Assembly (NCBI RefSeq): GCF_001610835.1
Contig: NZ_CP011270.1
Span: 4,110,001 to 4,174,000 of the forward strand
DNA length: 64,000 nucleotides
Origin: Planctomyces sp. SH-PL14
GTDB lineage: Bacteria > Planctomycetota > Planctomycetia > Planctomycetales > Planctomycetaceae
Direction of reading: 5' to 3'
The notes below the pieces were generated by a model. It ran no database searches and was not told the origin of the DNA. It worked only from the letters and a program-made list of their open reading frames with translations. This document shows, piece after piece, positions 8,679-17,924 of the stretch (the stretch's first letter is position 1; the number at the start of each line of letters is the position of its first letter). The position numbers and the translations under genes are program-made.

Positions 8679-9977
8679 ATGCCCTCTGACTCCTCCTCCG
8701 GCAACCCGTACGAGACCGGTTTCCGGATCGAGGGGCTTCCCCGGCCGCATCAGGGGCCCGACGGTCAGGCTGACCCCCTGGAGCCGATCCTCGAACGGTT
8801 CACAGACGAACTCCGCCGCGGACGGAATCCCTCCGTCGACATGTACTGCGCCCGCCACCCGGACCAGTCGGGCGAACTGCGGGAACTCCTTCCCGTCATC
8901 GCCTCGATGGAGCGGTGGAAGCAGTGGCGGGAACTCCCCGGCCCCAACAGCGAGCTCGAACTGGAGCAGCTCGAGGAACTGGGGGAGTGCGATCTGATCC
9001 GCGAAGTCGGACGGGGCGGGATGGGGATCGTCTTCGAAGCCCTGGAACGGCGGATCGGGCGAAAGGTCGCCGTGAAGGTCCTGCTCAAGAAGTCGTTCAT
9101 CGAAGCGGACTGGCGGGAGCGCTTCCAGCGGGAGGCCCGGATCGTCGCCCGGCTGCAGCACGCCAACATCGTTCCGGTCTACCGCTACGGCGAGGAACGG
9201 GGCTACTGCTACTACATCATGCCGCTCGTCGACGGGATCAGCCTGTCGGAGGTCATCGGTACGCTCCTTCGGGAAGGCGGCGTCGAAGCCCACGCGATCC
9301 GGCGGATCCACCTTGTCGATACGCCGCTGGCGGCCCCGACTCCCTCGCGGCCCATCACGGGGGACACGCTGCCGCCGGCCGGGTCGGGAGCCCGGTGGCT
9401 GCGGAAGAACTCCTGGGCCGCGTTTGTGCGGATCCTGCTGCAGGTCACCAAGGGGCTGCGGTACGCGCATGGCGAAGGGGTGCTGCACCGCGACATCAAG
9501 CCGGCCAATATCCTGCTCGATTCGCAGGGGACGGTGCGGATCACGGACTTCGGGCTGGCGCTTCAGGCGGACCCGGTGATTGCGGAGCAGGGGGTCGCGC
9601 CGGCCGGGACGCTGCGGTTCATGGCGCCGGAGCTATTTGTGGCGGAGCCGGTGATGGATATCCGGTGTGATATCTATTCGCTGGGGATGACGCTTTATGA
9701 GCTGTGTACGCTGCGGCAGTGTTATGACGCGGACAACAAGTCGGCCCTGATCCGCCAGATCCAGAAGGGGCCGCCGCCGCATCCGCGGAGGGTGAACCGG
9801 GAGATCCCGACGGCTCTTGAGCGGATCATCCTGAAGGCGACGCGTCGCGATCCGCGGTCGCGGTATCAGTCGACGGATGGGTTTATGGTGGATCTTCGCC
9901 GGGTGTTGCCGCTGGTCGACCGGTTGCAGACGGCGACGGGTCTGCGGCGGTGGTGGCTGAAGCGTTTCGGGCGATGA
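8679..9977 (+). CDS. Cytoplasmic Ser/Thr protein kinase (Hanks type)
   Basis: A 432-residue kinase. Residues 1-100 form the Glu-rich N-terminal extension common in planctomycete kinases (PSVDMYCARHPDQSGELREL). The kinase domain follows: glycine loop GRGGMGIVF (111-119), AVKVLL with catalytic Lys133, HRDIKPANILL catalytic loop, DFGLAL, and an APE site (APELF) with DIYSLGMTLYEL. An insertion of about 35 residues (HLVDTPLAAPTPSRPITGD) sits between the N-lobe and the catalytic loop. No transmembrane segment or C-terminal sensor domain is visible, so it is probably cytosolic. All catalytic residues are present. It is flanked by elements R2 and R3, so it is likely its own transcription unit. Confidence 0.92.
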   Translation: MPSDSSSGNPYETGFRIEGLPRPHQGPDGQADPLEPILERFTDELRRGRNPSVDMYCARHPDQSGELRELLPVIASMERWKQWRELPGPNSELELEQLEELGECDLIREVGRGGMGIVFEALERRIGRKVAVKVLLKKSFIEADWRERFQREARIVARLQHANIVPVYRYGEERGYCYYIMPLVDGISLSEVIGTLLREGGVEAHAIRRIHLVDTPLAAPTPSRPITGDTLPPAGSGARWLRKNSWAAFVRILLQVTKGLRYAHGEGVLHRDIKPANILLDSQGTVRITDFGLALQADPVIAEQGVAPAGTLRFMAPELFVAEPVMDIRCDIYSLGMTLYELCTLRQCYDADNKSALIRQIQKGPPPHPRRVNREIPTALERIILKATRRDPRSRYQSTDGFMVDLRRVLPLVDRLQTATGLRRWWLKRFGR

Positions 9978-9987
9978 GGCGGAAGCA

Positions 9988-10327
9988 GCGTCCTCGCCGG
10001 CACGACACCCATAGCTCAAACCCAACGTGCCACGGCAGCCTGGGGTCAAGGGGCCAAAAAAACGACACAGGCCCCCTTGCCGCCGGAGGCGCTTCCATGA
10101 GGAACCGTGGTAAGCAGCGGATGTCCCCTTTGTGGTCCCGGCTATGAGGACTCCCTCAATGCACACAGCTGGCTTTGCAAACCTCGCGGGTTAGGTGAGG
10201 GGGCATACGGCACGCTGTCCGCGCTTGGACACGTACTCCTTCAGACATCACTCGAAGGCCAGGCCTCCGGCGGGCAAAGGGCATTCTGCCCCCTGCACCC
10301 CCTGACCAGGGTGCCCCTGGACCCGGT
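9988..10327 (-). repeat. Intergenic structured element, copy R3 with loop cassette
   Basis: Reverse-oriented full copy; its B end starts about 11 bases after the kinase stop codon. The right hairpin (10047-10079) has the stem CAAGGGGCC / GGCCCCCTTG, but the usual 3-base loop is replaced by an A-rich stretch, AAAAAAACGACACA. Read on the other strand this is TGTGTCGTTTTTTT, a relative of the cassette in R7 and R9. The left hairpin is degraded (GCAAAGGGCATTCTGCCCCC). Its A end lies about 90 bases before the downstream hydrolase start. Confidence 0.92.
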
Positions 10328-10417
10328 CAGGCCAATCGCACCGGATACCCATCAACGCAGGAGCATGTCACAATCCCCTCCGGCTCGCTGAGGACTCCTT
10401 CCTGCCGGAGAAATGCA

Positions 10418-11458
10418 ATGCCGGAATCGAATCGACGCGACTTTCTCAGGACCGCCACCATGACCGTCACAGGCTCCCTGGCCGCGGCATCGGCCTCGGC
10501 GGCCGAGACCAAGGATGGCAGTGCCACACCCGAACCGACATTCCGCGACCATCTCCTCCGATGCCTCGGCGGCCCCTGGCCAGAACCGGGACCGCTCGAA
10601 GCCCGCGTCCTCAAGACGGAACAGAAGGACGGCTACCGGCTCGAATGGGTCAACTACCTCGCCGAACCCGAAGACCGCATCCCGGCGATCCTCCTCGTCC
10701 CCGACGGCGTCAGCGACAAGTCGCCCGCACCGGGAATCTGCCTGTGGCATGAACACGCCGGCCGCTGGAACGTCGGCAAGATCGAGCCCGCCGGACTCGG
10801 CGGCGACCCGATGCATTACACCGGCGTCGCACTGGCCAAGCTCGGCTACGTCGTCCTCTGTCCCGACGCGCTCGCCTTCGGCGAACGGCGGGACGCGACC
10901 GGGAAGCTCGATGGACCGGCGTTCGAGCGGTTCGAGTTCCTGCGGTACGTCGTCGCCGGGAAATGCATGGCGTGGAAAAACATCCTCGATATGCGGCGGG
11001 CGGTCGATTACATCGTCTCCCGCCCCGAAGTCGTCGGCGAGAAGCTCGGATGCTACGGACACTCGATGGGCTCGACCCACACCTGGCTCGTCGGCCCCTG
11101 GGAGCCGCGCCTCAAGTGCCTCGTCGGAAACTGCTGCCTCCCGACCTACAAGGCGATCCACCGCACCCACCTGCTGCACTGCTTTCCGAACTTCATCCCC
11201 GGGATCTACCAGTACGGCGACACGCCCGACATCGCCGGCCTGATCGCCCCCCGGCCGCTGCATCTCAACATCGGCGAGACCGACGGCGGATCACCGATCG
11301 AGGAGGTCCGCGAAGGGATCGAGACGATCGCGAAGGCCTATGCGAAGCAGAACGCGTCCGACCGCTTCACGGCGTTCATCGAGCCCGACACCGGACACGT
11401 TCTTTCACCGGCGATGTGGGATCTGACAAAGGCCTTCTTCGCGAAGCATCTCGCGTAA
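10418..11458 (+). CDS. Tat-exported alpha/beta hydrolase (dienelactone hydrolase/acetyl xylan esterase-like)
   Basis: A 346-residue protein opening MPESNRRDFLRTATM, a twin-arginine signal followed by an Ala-rich cleavage region (AAASASAAE). The alpha/beta-hydrolase core includes the nucleophile elbow GHSMGS (near residue 212), preceded by RRAVDYIVSRPEVVGEKLGCY. A late Asp/His pair (IEPDTGHVLS) could complete the triad. Such proteins in planctomycetes are usually annotated as acetyl xylan esterases or dienelactone hydrolases acting outside the cytoplasm; the substrate is not shown. The start is supported by GGAG 8 bases upstream of the ATG. Confidence 0.88.
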   Translation: MPESNRRDFLRTATMTVTGSLAAASASAAETKDGSATPEPTFRDHLLRCLGGPWPEPGPLEARVLKTEQKDGYRLEWVNYLAEPEDRIPAILLVPDGVSDKSPAPGICLWHEHAGRWNVGKIEPAGLGGDPMHYTGVALAKLGYVVLCPDALAFGERRDATGKLDGPAFERFEFLRYVVAGKCMAWKNILDMRRAVDYIVSRPEVVGEKLGCYGHSMGSTHTWLVGPWEPRLKCLVGNCCLPTYKAIHRTHLLHCFPNFIPGIYQYGDTPDIAGLIAPRPLHLNIGETDGGSPIEEVREGIETIAKAYAKQNASDRFTAFIEPDTGHVLSPAMWDLTKAFFAKHLA

Positions 11459-11887
11459 GGAGGTCAAAGCACGCCCTGAAAAGCATCCCGGGGCGAGTCA
11501 CCCACCGCGCAAAAAAAATGTCCAACGCCAGGAACTTGAGATGGAGGCGGGCCAGCACTCGATCCCCGCTCAACCGGCGTTGGACGGGTGAATGGTAGCG
11601 CCCTATGGAAAGAAAGCAACCCGCGCTTCGCGGAATTTTCATCACCGGGAAGGGGTCCCCTTCATGATGCCATTCGCACGGAAAATTCCTCAGTTTCGGC
11701 TCAATCTACAAGCGATGTTCACACCATCTTGAGGAGGGTCGGAGGGGACATCTGCGGGCATCGATAAAACGTCCGCTTGACCGTCGGTTCCGGGAGGGAT
11801 TACGCATCGATTGCCGCCGATGGTATTGTGCATTGGAGAGGCGAAGAGGCACCTCTGCGGAAGACGGGATGAGGAGGCGTGACCGGC
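11459..11887. other. Structured gene-free region between hydrolase and DUF1501 gene
   Basis: No open frame here looks coding. The region holds three inverted repeats: GTCCAACGCC / GGCGTTGGAC (11520-11529 and 11576-11585, perfect), GGAATTTTC / GAAAATTCC (11632-11640 and 11681-11689, perfect) and, inside the latter, the near-continuous palindrome GAAGGGGTCCCCTTC (11649-11663). A run of eight A residues precedes the first arm. These may be transcription terminators, or the leader of the following DUF1501 gene. Confidence 0.6.
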
Positions 11888-13351
11888 ATGCGTGAGATGA
11901 ATCGCCGCGCGATGTTGAGCCAGGTCGGGGGCGGGTTCGGCGGACTCGCGCTCGCTTCGATGCTTTTTCGCGACGGCTTGCTGCAGGCTGCCCCTTCCGG
12001 CTCTCCGACGTTCCCGCAGGATGCCCCGAAGGCAAAGCGCGTCGTCCAGATGTTCATGGCCGGCGCGGCGAGCGCGGTCGACCTCTTCGACTTCAAGCCG
12101 GAGCTCGTGAAGCGGGACGGCCAGCCCTCGGACTTCGGAGAGCCGGTCGAGACGTTCCAGAACGGTCTCGGTCCGTGGCTGCGGCCGCAGTGGGAGTTTC
12201 GTCCTTATGGTGAGTGCGGCAAGCTCCTGAGCGATGCCGTGGCGGACCTTGGGGCGTGCGTCGACGAGATGGCGTTCGTCCACAACGTCGTCGGCAAGAC
12301 CGGCGTCCACAGCCAGGCGACCTACCTCCAGGCGACCGGCTTTCAAAGCCCCGGCTTCCCGGGCATGGGGACGTGGGTCAGCTACGGTCTCGGCAGCCTC
12401 AACGAGAACCTGCCGACGTTCGTCGTTCTCCCGGACCATCGCGGCTTCGCCTCCAACGGTCCCAAGAACTGGGACTCGGCCTTCCTCCCCGCGCAGCACG
12501 CCGGGACGACAATCTTCCCCGGCCGCGAGCCGCCGATCGCCGACCTCGTTCCGGGAAAGCGAGGCGGGTTCGTTTCAGCCGAGAGCGAAGCAGCCGCGCA
12601 CGATGTCATGGCGGCGCTGAACCGGCGACACGCCGAGCAGCACCCGGGCGACGGACGACTCGAAGCCCGGATCCGCAGCTACGAGCTGGCGGCCCGCATG
12701 CAGCTGGCCGCCCCCGAGGCCCTCGACCTGGCCGGCGAGCCGCTCCACATCCTGCGGATGTACGGGCTCGACCACATCCCCACGGCGTTTCCGGCAGAGA
12801 TCAACACCGAGGAAGAGACGATCGCCTTCGGCCGGAAGTGCCTCGTCGCCCGGAGGCTGCTGGAGCGGGGTGTCCGGTTCGTCCAGATCTGGAGCGGCAA
12901 CGACAACGGCTTCCCCCGCCGCAACTGGGACTCGCACGAAGATGTCGCGCGGGACCACGGTCCGCTCGCCCGGGGAATGGCCCGCGGCGCGGCGGCCCTG
13001 ATCCAGGACCTCCGGCAGCGGGGCCTCCTGGATGACACCCTGATCCTGTGGACGACCGAGTTCGGCCGGATGCCGTCAACGCAGGGGGGCAAGGGGCGGG
13101 ACCACAACCCGTACTGCTTCACGAACTGGCTGTGCGGCGGCGGGATCAAAGGGGGCGTGACGGTCGGCGAGAGCGACCAGTGGGGCTACAAGCCGGCGGA
13201 CCGTGAGCACCCGACCCTGGTCTACGACCTCCACGCCACGATCCTCCATCAGCTCGGCATCGACCACACCCAGCTGACCTTCCGCCACAACGGCATCGAC
13301 CGCCGCCTGACGGACGTGCATGGGCATGTGATTCAGGACCTCATCGCGTAG
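11888..13351 (+). CDS. DUF1501 family Tat-exported protein
   Basis: A 487-residue protein from the ATG at 11888 (GGAGG about 10 bases upstream; GTG 11879 and ATG 11897 are alternatives). The N-terminus MREMNRRAMLSQVGGGFGGL is a twin-arginine-like signal. The body is DUF1501, a sulfatase/alkaline-phosphatase-like fold: KRVVQMFMAGAASAVDLFDFKP near the start, then GVRFVQIWSGNDNGFPRRNWDSHED and LDDTLILWTTEFGRMP with GRDHNPYCFTNWLCGGGIKGG near the C-terminus, where metal-binding Asp/His residues are expected. In planctomycetes DUF1501 genes usually sit next to a DUF1549/1553 (PSD1) gene. This one does not; the nearest PSD1 gene is about 16 kb away. Confidence 0.93.
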   Translation: MREMNRRAMLSQVGGGFGGLALASMLFRDGLLQAAPSGSPTFPQDAPKAKRVVQMFMAGAASAVDLFDFKPELVKRDGQPSDFGEPVETFQNGLGPWLRPQWEFRPYGECGKLLSDAVADLGACVDEMAFVHNVVGKTGVHSQATYLQATGFQSPGFPGMGTWVSYGLGSLNENLPTFVVLPDHRGFASNGPKNWDSAFLPAQHAGTTIFPGREPPIADLVPGKRGGFVSAESEAAAHDVMAALNRRHAEQHPGDGRLEARIRSYELAARMQLAAPEALDLAGEPLHILRMYGLDHIPTAFPAEINTEEETIAFGRKCLVARRLLERGVRFVQIWSGNDNGFPRRNWDSHEDVARDHGPLARGMARGAAALIQDLRQRGLLDDTLILWTTEFGRMPSTQGGKGRDHNPYCFTNWLCGGGIKGGVTVGESDQWGYKPADREHPTLVYDLHATILHQLGIDHTQLTFRHNGIDRRLTDVHGHVIQDLIA

Positions 13352-13402
13352 GACGTCATCGGAAGTCTCGAACGCAGTTCGCGGGTACTCGGAAGAGCAA
13401 AC

Positions 13403-14023
13403 ATGACTTCTGTCCCCGTCAGAGATCCCTCCGCGTCGGTACCTCGCCAGGCGATCCCCGGCGACGAAGTTGGAGGGTCCCGGTCCATTCCGCTCAGTAT
13501 CAGAACCGCCGTGGCCGGCGCGTTCTTCCACTTGAAGCGGTATGTCCTCGGGCTGCAGTTGCTGTTCATTCTGCTCGCCGTGGGATTGCTCTTCTGCTCC
13601 TTTCAGAATCCTCGCCCCATCCAACACTGGCTCCTTGTGATGGTGACGGTCCTGCTGATCGCGGCCAGCGAAGGAATGTTTCTTTCGCATTCTCCAGTCC
13701 GCACGCGCAGGAAATCTGGCGGTGCTGGACGCCCGGCCTCCGCGAGCCAATCTGATCATGCTGGGAATCGGGGGAGCCGCCTTTCTCTATGAGAGCGTTG
13801 AGAGGTTTCTCGCAGGGGCCCATCCTGGTGGCTCGCCGGCGCCGCCTGTTCACTCCTGTTGATGGTGACGTGCTTCCACGGCTGTCGATTCGTTTCCCTC
13901 GCCAACCGGGTGTTTCGACTTCTCGATGCGGAAGAGGACCGTCGGCAACAAACAGAAGAAAGCCAGGAGTCGGGGGCGGCGGAGGAGGATCCTCACAGCG
14001 CCGCCTCATCCGCAGTGACATGA
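13403..14023 (+). pseudogene. Membrane protein gene interrupted by two compensating frameshifts
   Basis: The frame from the ATG at 13403 encodes an N-terminus and two hydrophobic helices (RYVLGLQLLFILLAVGLLF, HWLLVMVTVLLIAASEGMF), then becomes non-protein-like and stops at 13792. Reading one base later from about 13683 gives FRILQSARAGNLAVLDARPP and LIMLGIGGAAFLYESVERFLAG up to about 13815. Shifting back gives PSWWLAGAACSLLLMVTCF and an acidic tail ending at TGA 14021-14023. The shifts lie at the T-rich ATGTTTCTTTCGC (one extra base) and the GGGGCCC run (one missing base). The joined product is about 206 residues with four membrane helices. The terminal TGA overlaps the next start as ATGA, supporting the reconstruction. 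No family recognised. Confidence 0.7.
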
Positions 14024-14388
14024 ATGACTCGCAAGCCCCGAGCAACGGAATGACTATCCGATCTTCCTCCCAGCCGGCCGAGTGGCGGACCTCTCTGAGC
14101 CGGTGGGCGGCCCGCATCGGCTACGGGCTCGCCAGCTGCCCCGTGATGTTCGTCTTGGGAGGCAGCTGGGCGCGTCTGTATCGGAACAGCGATCCCGGGA
14201 TTCGAGATCTGATCCCAGTGTTCGTGTGGGTCGGAGTCGTGACGGCAGCCCTCTCACCCGACCTTCTGCGGGGATTCAATCGTCGAAACTGGTTCGTCGG
14301 AGAGTCGCCATTCGTCTTCTGGCTGGCGGTCGTCCTGCTCGTTCCGGGCTTCCTCGACACGCTCCTGATCGTGATGAACTCTGTCTGA
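14020..14388 (+). CDS. Small membrane protein, function unknown
   Basis: A 122-residue protein starting at ATG 14020, which overlaps the stop of the frameshifted upstream gene (ATGA), implying translational coupling. Three hydrophobic segments are visible: IGYGLASCPVMFVLGG, LIPVFVWVGVVTAALS and FVFWLAVVLLVPGFLDTLLI. The N-terminal 25 residues are Ser/Gln-rich and probably cytoplasmic. I do not recognise the family. If the upstream gene is truly broken, this one may be poorly translated. Confidence 0.65.
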   Translation: MNDSQAPSNGMTIRSSSQPAEWRTSLSRWAARIGYGLASCPVMFVLGGSWARLYRNSDPGIRDLIPVFVWVGVVTAALSPDLLRGFNRRNWFVGESPFVFWLAVVLLVPGFLDTLLIVMNSV

Positions 14389-14434
14389 ACGGCTGACTGC
14401 GACGTGGGACGTTCAGCGACTCGGAGCGGGGGGC

Positions 14435-15151
14435 TCAGGTCCACGATGCGGCCCAGACCTGAAAGATCATCGCGAGGAGATTGCCGGCGGAGTGCAGCAG
14501 CAGCGGGACGGCGAGCGATCCGCTTCGGAGATACGCCCACGCCAGAAGGAATCCGCCAAGCAGGTTCTCCGGACTTGGATTCCCGTACACGACGTGCAGC
14601 GCCGCAAATGAGACCCCACTGACCGTGATGGCCAGCGCGGGGCTGTAGGCCGCCAGCGGGACGCAGAGGACGACACGGTAGAGCGTTTCTTCCAGCAAAG
14701 GGGAGAAGACGCACATGTGGAGGAATTGGACGTGGAGGCTCATCCAACGAGTCGGGACCGGAGGGAAAGGATGCCCGCTCCACTGCCAGAACGTCACGAC
14801 CGCGGCCGAGACCGTTCCGACGAGCAGCCCCAGATAGACGCCAAGGCGAACCCACCGTCCCCAGCCCCCGGCGGGAGGCCGCAGTCCGATCGTCGCCAGA
14901 TTCCCGCGACTCAGAGCGACAATCGCCAGCAGCCCGGACAGCGCAAGGGCCCACCGCCCGTCGCTGAACCAGATCGGCCTGGCGCGAACGACCTCCAGCT
15001 CTGCCGCCACGATCGCAACGGCGATTGCGACGCCGAGTCTCCGGTCACGCAGTCCCTCGCCAATCGTCGATGTCACAGTGGCCCCTGTTGATACGAAACT
15101 CGGTGCGAGCGTCTTCTCAGAAAACGTATCCGGAAGGTGTACAGGATTCAT
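14435..15151 (-). CDS. CPBP family intramembrane metalloprotease (Abi/CAAX-like)
   Basis: A 238-residue membrane protein from the ATG at 15151 (MNPVHLPDTF); the frame is open 100 codons further upstream, but that part is Arg/Gly-rich and overlaps the transketolase promoter. The CPBP glutamic-protease motifs are complete: EETLYR (EExxxR), FAALH (FxxxH) and HSAGN (HxxxN), embedded in about six helices. Family members cleave within the membrane (Rce1-like) or act in self-immunity and protein maturation. It is divergent from tkt, with which no functional link is evident. Confidence 0.88.
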   Translation of the reverse strand: MNPVHLPDTFSEKTLAPSFVSTGATVTSTIGEGLRDRRLGVAIAVAIVAAELEVVRARPIWFSDGRWALALSGLLAIVALSRGNLATIGLRPPAGGWGRWVRLGVYLGLLVGTVSAAVVTFWQWSGHPFPPVPTRWMSLHVQFLHMCVFSPLLEETLYRVVLCVPLAAYSPALAITVSGVSFAALHVVYGNPSPENLLGGFLLAWAYLRSGSLAVPLLLHSAGNLLAMIFQVWAASWT

Positions 15152-15428
15152 CTCGACGCTCGGCGCGGATCCCCCCTCCGTTGTTCGTTTTGCGCAGCGT
15201 CCTCCAGATCTCGAACGGGTGAGAAAACCGTAAGGTCGGATCGAACGCTCCGAGCGGAACCGTCCCGCCGCCGCGGAGCCCCGACCGGCCGAAAGCCGGC
15301 CCCGGGAGAAGCATCGCCGCCCCGCGGTCGCTATACTCTCGCCGCGCTCTGCGGCACCCGCCGCTTCGGCTTTCCCGGCCCTGACGTTTTTTTCCGCCCC
15401 CGTTCTCGTCACTCTCACAGGAATTGCG

Positions 15429-17507
15429 ATGGCTCCCAGCACGGCATCCACCGCTCAGCAGTCGATCGAACAACTCGCCATCAACACCATCCGCACGCTC
15501 GCCATGGATGCCGTGCAGGCGGCGAATTCCGGCCATCCGGGATCGCCGATGGGGATGGCCCCCAACGCCTACGTCCTGTGGCAGCGGATCCTGCGGTACG
15601 ACCCGGCTCACCCGGTGTGGCCGAACCGCGACCGGTTCGTCCTCTCGGCCGGCCATGCGTCGATGCTGATCTATTCCCTCCTGCACCTGACCGGCGTGAA
15701 GCGGGTCGAAGAGGAGATGACGGTCACCGGCGATCCGGCCGTCAGCATGGACGACATCAAGCGGTTCCGGCAGCTCCACAGCAAGACCCCCGGTCATCCG
15801 GAATACCGCTTCACCTCCGGCGTCGAGACGACGACCGGCCCGCTGGGCCAGGGGGTCGCCAACAGCGTCGGGATGGCGATCGCCGGCAAGTGGCTTGCCG
15901 CCCGCTACAACAAGCCGGGCTACGAGCTGTTCAACTTCAACGTCTACTCCTTCGCGGGGGACGGCTGCATGCAGGAGGGGATCTCCTCCGAAGCCGCCTC
16001 GATGGCCGGGCACCTGAAGCTCGCCAATCTGTGCTGGATGTACGACTCCAACCAGATCACGATCGAAGGGCACACCCACCTGTCGATGTCGGAAGACGTC
16101 GCCGCCCGCTTCAAGGCGTACGGCTGGCACGTTCTGCACGTCGAGGACGGCAACGATCTGGCGGCGATGGAAGCGGCCTACAAGACGTTCCTCAAGACCG
16201 ACGACGCCCCGACGATGATCATCGTCAACAGCCACATCGGCTGGGGCTCGCCGAACAAGCAGGACACCCACAGCGCCCACGGCGAGCCGCTGGGTGACAA
16301 GGAAATCGAGCTGACGAAGGCGGTCTACGGCTGGCCGACCGACAAGAAGTTCTACGTGCCGGACGGCGTGTACGAGCACTGGCAGCAGGGGATCGGCGCC
16401 CGCGGCGAGAAGCTGCACGCCGAGTGGGTCGCCCTGTTCGGCAAGTACAAGGCCGAGTATCCGGAGCTCGCCAAGGAGCTCGAAGAGATCCAGACCTGGC
16501 AGCTTCCGGCCGGCTGGGACCAGGGCCTGCCGACCTATCCCGCCGACCCCAAGGGGAAGGCGAGCCGCGACGTCGGGGGGGAAGCCCAGAACGCGATCGC
16601 CAAGAACGTCCCGTGGCTGATCGGCGGTTCGGCCGACCTTGCCCCGTCGACCAAGACCCTCATCAAGGGGGCCGAGAGCTTCCAGGCCACCAGCTACGGC
16701 GGCCGGAACATGCACTACGGCATCCGCGAGCACGCGATGGCCGCGGTGGTCAACGGGATGGCGGTGACCCGCGTCCGTCCTTATGGCGCGACGTTCCTGG
16801 TCTTCAGCGACTACTGCCGCAACTCGATCCGCCTTGCGGCGATCATGGAAGTGCCGTCGATCTTCGTCTTCACGCACGATTCGCTCGGCGTCGGCGAAGA
16901 CGGCCCGACGCACCAGCCGATCGAGCACCTCGCCTCGCTGCGGGCGATTCCGGGGCTGCTGGTGATCCGCCCGGGCGACGCGAACGAGACGGTCGAAGCG
17001 TGGAAGCACGCGATGCAGCAGACCAAGGAGCCGACGGCCCTGATCTTCTCCCGTCAGGCGATGCCGACGCTCGACCGGACGAAGTACGCCTCGGCCGACG
17101 GCCTGCACCGCGGGGCTTATGTCCTGGCGGACGCCCCGGGGGGCAAGCCGGACGTGATCCTGATCGGTACCGGGACCGAGCTCGGTCTGGCGGTTGAAGC
17201 CTATGAGAAGTTGACCGCGGAAGGGATCGCGGCCCGCGTCGTCAGCATGCCGTCGACCTCGGTCTTCGAGCACTACTGCAAGAAGCATCCGGAGTATCGC
17301 GAGCAGGTTCTGCCGTCGTCGGTGCGGGCACGCGTCTCGATCGAGATGGGCGCGGCCTACGGCTGGGAACGCTACGTCGGTCTTGATGGAACGGCGATCG
17401 GGATGCACTCCTTTGGGGCGTCGGCTCCGCTGAAGGACGTGATGGCGTTCTTCGGCTTCTCGTCGGCGGCCGTGATTGATGCGGCCAAGAAGCTGCTGAA
17501 GCGGTAA
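15429..17507 (+). CDS. tkt: Transketolase
   Basis: A 692-residue thiamine-diphosphate enzyme of the pentose phosphate pathway, transferring two-carbon units between ketose and aldose phosphates. Visible signatures: N-terminal NTIRTLAMDAVQAANSGHPG (catalytic His region), GHASMLIYSLLHL, GPLGQGVANSVGMA, the ThDP-binding stretch FAGDGCMQEGISSEA through NQITIEGH, and the transketolase central motif YGIREHAMAAVVNGMA with GEDGPTHQP. Length equals that of typical bacterial transketolases. AGGAA lies 6-8 bases before the ATG. It is a single-gene unit with its own strong terminator just downstream. Confidence 0.97.
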   Translation: MAPSTASTAQQSIEQLAINTIRTLAMDAVQAANSGHPGSPMGMAPNAYVLWQRILRYDPAHPVWPNRDRFVLSAGHASMLIYSLLHLTGVKRVEEEMTVTGDPAVSMDDIKRFRQLHSKTPGHPEYRFTSGVETTTGPLGQGVANSVGMAIAGKWLAARYNKPGYELFNFNVYSFAGDGCMQEGISSEAASMAGHLKLANLCWMYDSNQITIEGHTHLSMSEDVAARFKAYGWHVLHVEDGNDLAAMEAAYKTFLKTDDAPTMIIVNSHIGWGSPNKQDTHSAHGEPLGDKEIELTKAVYGWPTDKKFYVPDGVYEHWQQGIGARGEKLHAEWVALFGKYKAEYPELAKELEEIQTWQLPAGWDQGLPTYPADPKGKASRDVGGEAQNAIAKNVPWLIGGSADLAPSTKTLIKGAESFQATSYGGRNMHYGIREHAMAAVVNGMAVTRVRPYGATFLVFSDYCRNSIRLAAIMEVPSIFVFTHDSLGVGEDGPTHQPIEHLASLRAIPGLLVIRPGDANETVEAWKHAMQQTKEPTALIFSRQAMPTLDRTKYASADGLHRGAYVLADAPGGKPDVILIGTGTELGLAVEAYEKLTAEGIAARVVSMPSTSVFEHYCKKHPEYREQVLPSSVRARVSIEMGAAYGWERYVGLDGTAIGMHSFGASAPLKDVMAFFGFSSAAVIDAAKKLLKR

Positions 17508-17535
17508 TCCCGTTCGGCACGGTGACAGGCTTCCG

Positions 17536-17572
17536 AAGATCGCGGCGAAACCTTGCCGCGATCTTTTTTATT
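17536..17572 (+). terminator. Rho-independent terminator of tkt
   Basis: A perfect stem AGATCGCGGC (17537-17546) / GCCGCGATCT (17555-17564) with an 8-base loop, followed immediately by a T tract (TTTTTTATT). It lies 30 bases after the transketolase stop. It is the only textbook T-tailed terminator found in the window. Confidence 0.93.
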
Positions 17573-17584
17573 GGCCGCCCTTCA

Positions 17585-17915
17585 ACCGGGTCCAGGGGCA
17601 CCCTGGTGGGGGATGCAAGGGGGCAACGCCCCTTTGCCCGCCGGAGGCCTGGCCGTCGAGAGATGTCTGAAGGAGCGCGTGTCCGAGCGCGGACAACGTG
17701 CCGGATGCCCCTTCACCTCAAGACGCGGGGATTGCAAAGTAAGTGGTGTGTTTTGAGGGAGTCCTCAACGCCGGTACCACAAAGCGGCCGTCCGTTGTGT
17801 ACCACGGTTCCTCATGGACGTGCCTCCGGCGGCAAGGGGTGACCCCCTTGACCCCGGTTGCCGTGGCACGTTGGGTTTGAGCTATGGACGCCGCGCCGGC
17901 GAGGACGCGGTCCGA
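17585..17915 (+). repeat. Intergenic structured element, copy R4
   Basis: Full-length copy, A end first, directly after the tkt terminator. Its B end stops about 10 bases from the stop codon of the convergent mqnA gene. The left hairpin is GCAAGGGGG...CCCCTTTGC. The right hairpin is shortened but still paired, CAAGGGG-TGA-CCCCCTTG (17833-17850). Here a real terminator already exists, so the element cannot simply be the gene's only terminator. Confidence 0.92.
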
Positions 17916-17924
17916 GCCAGCGCT

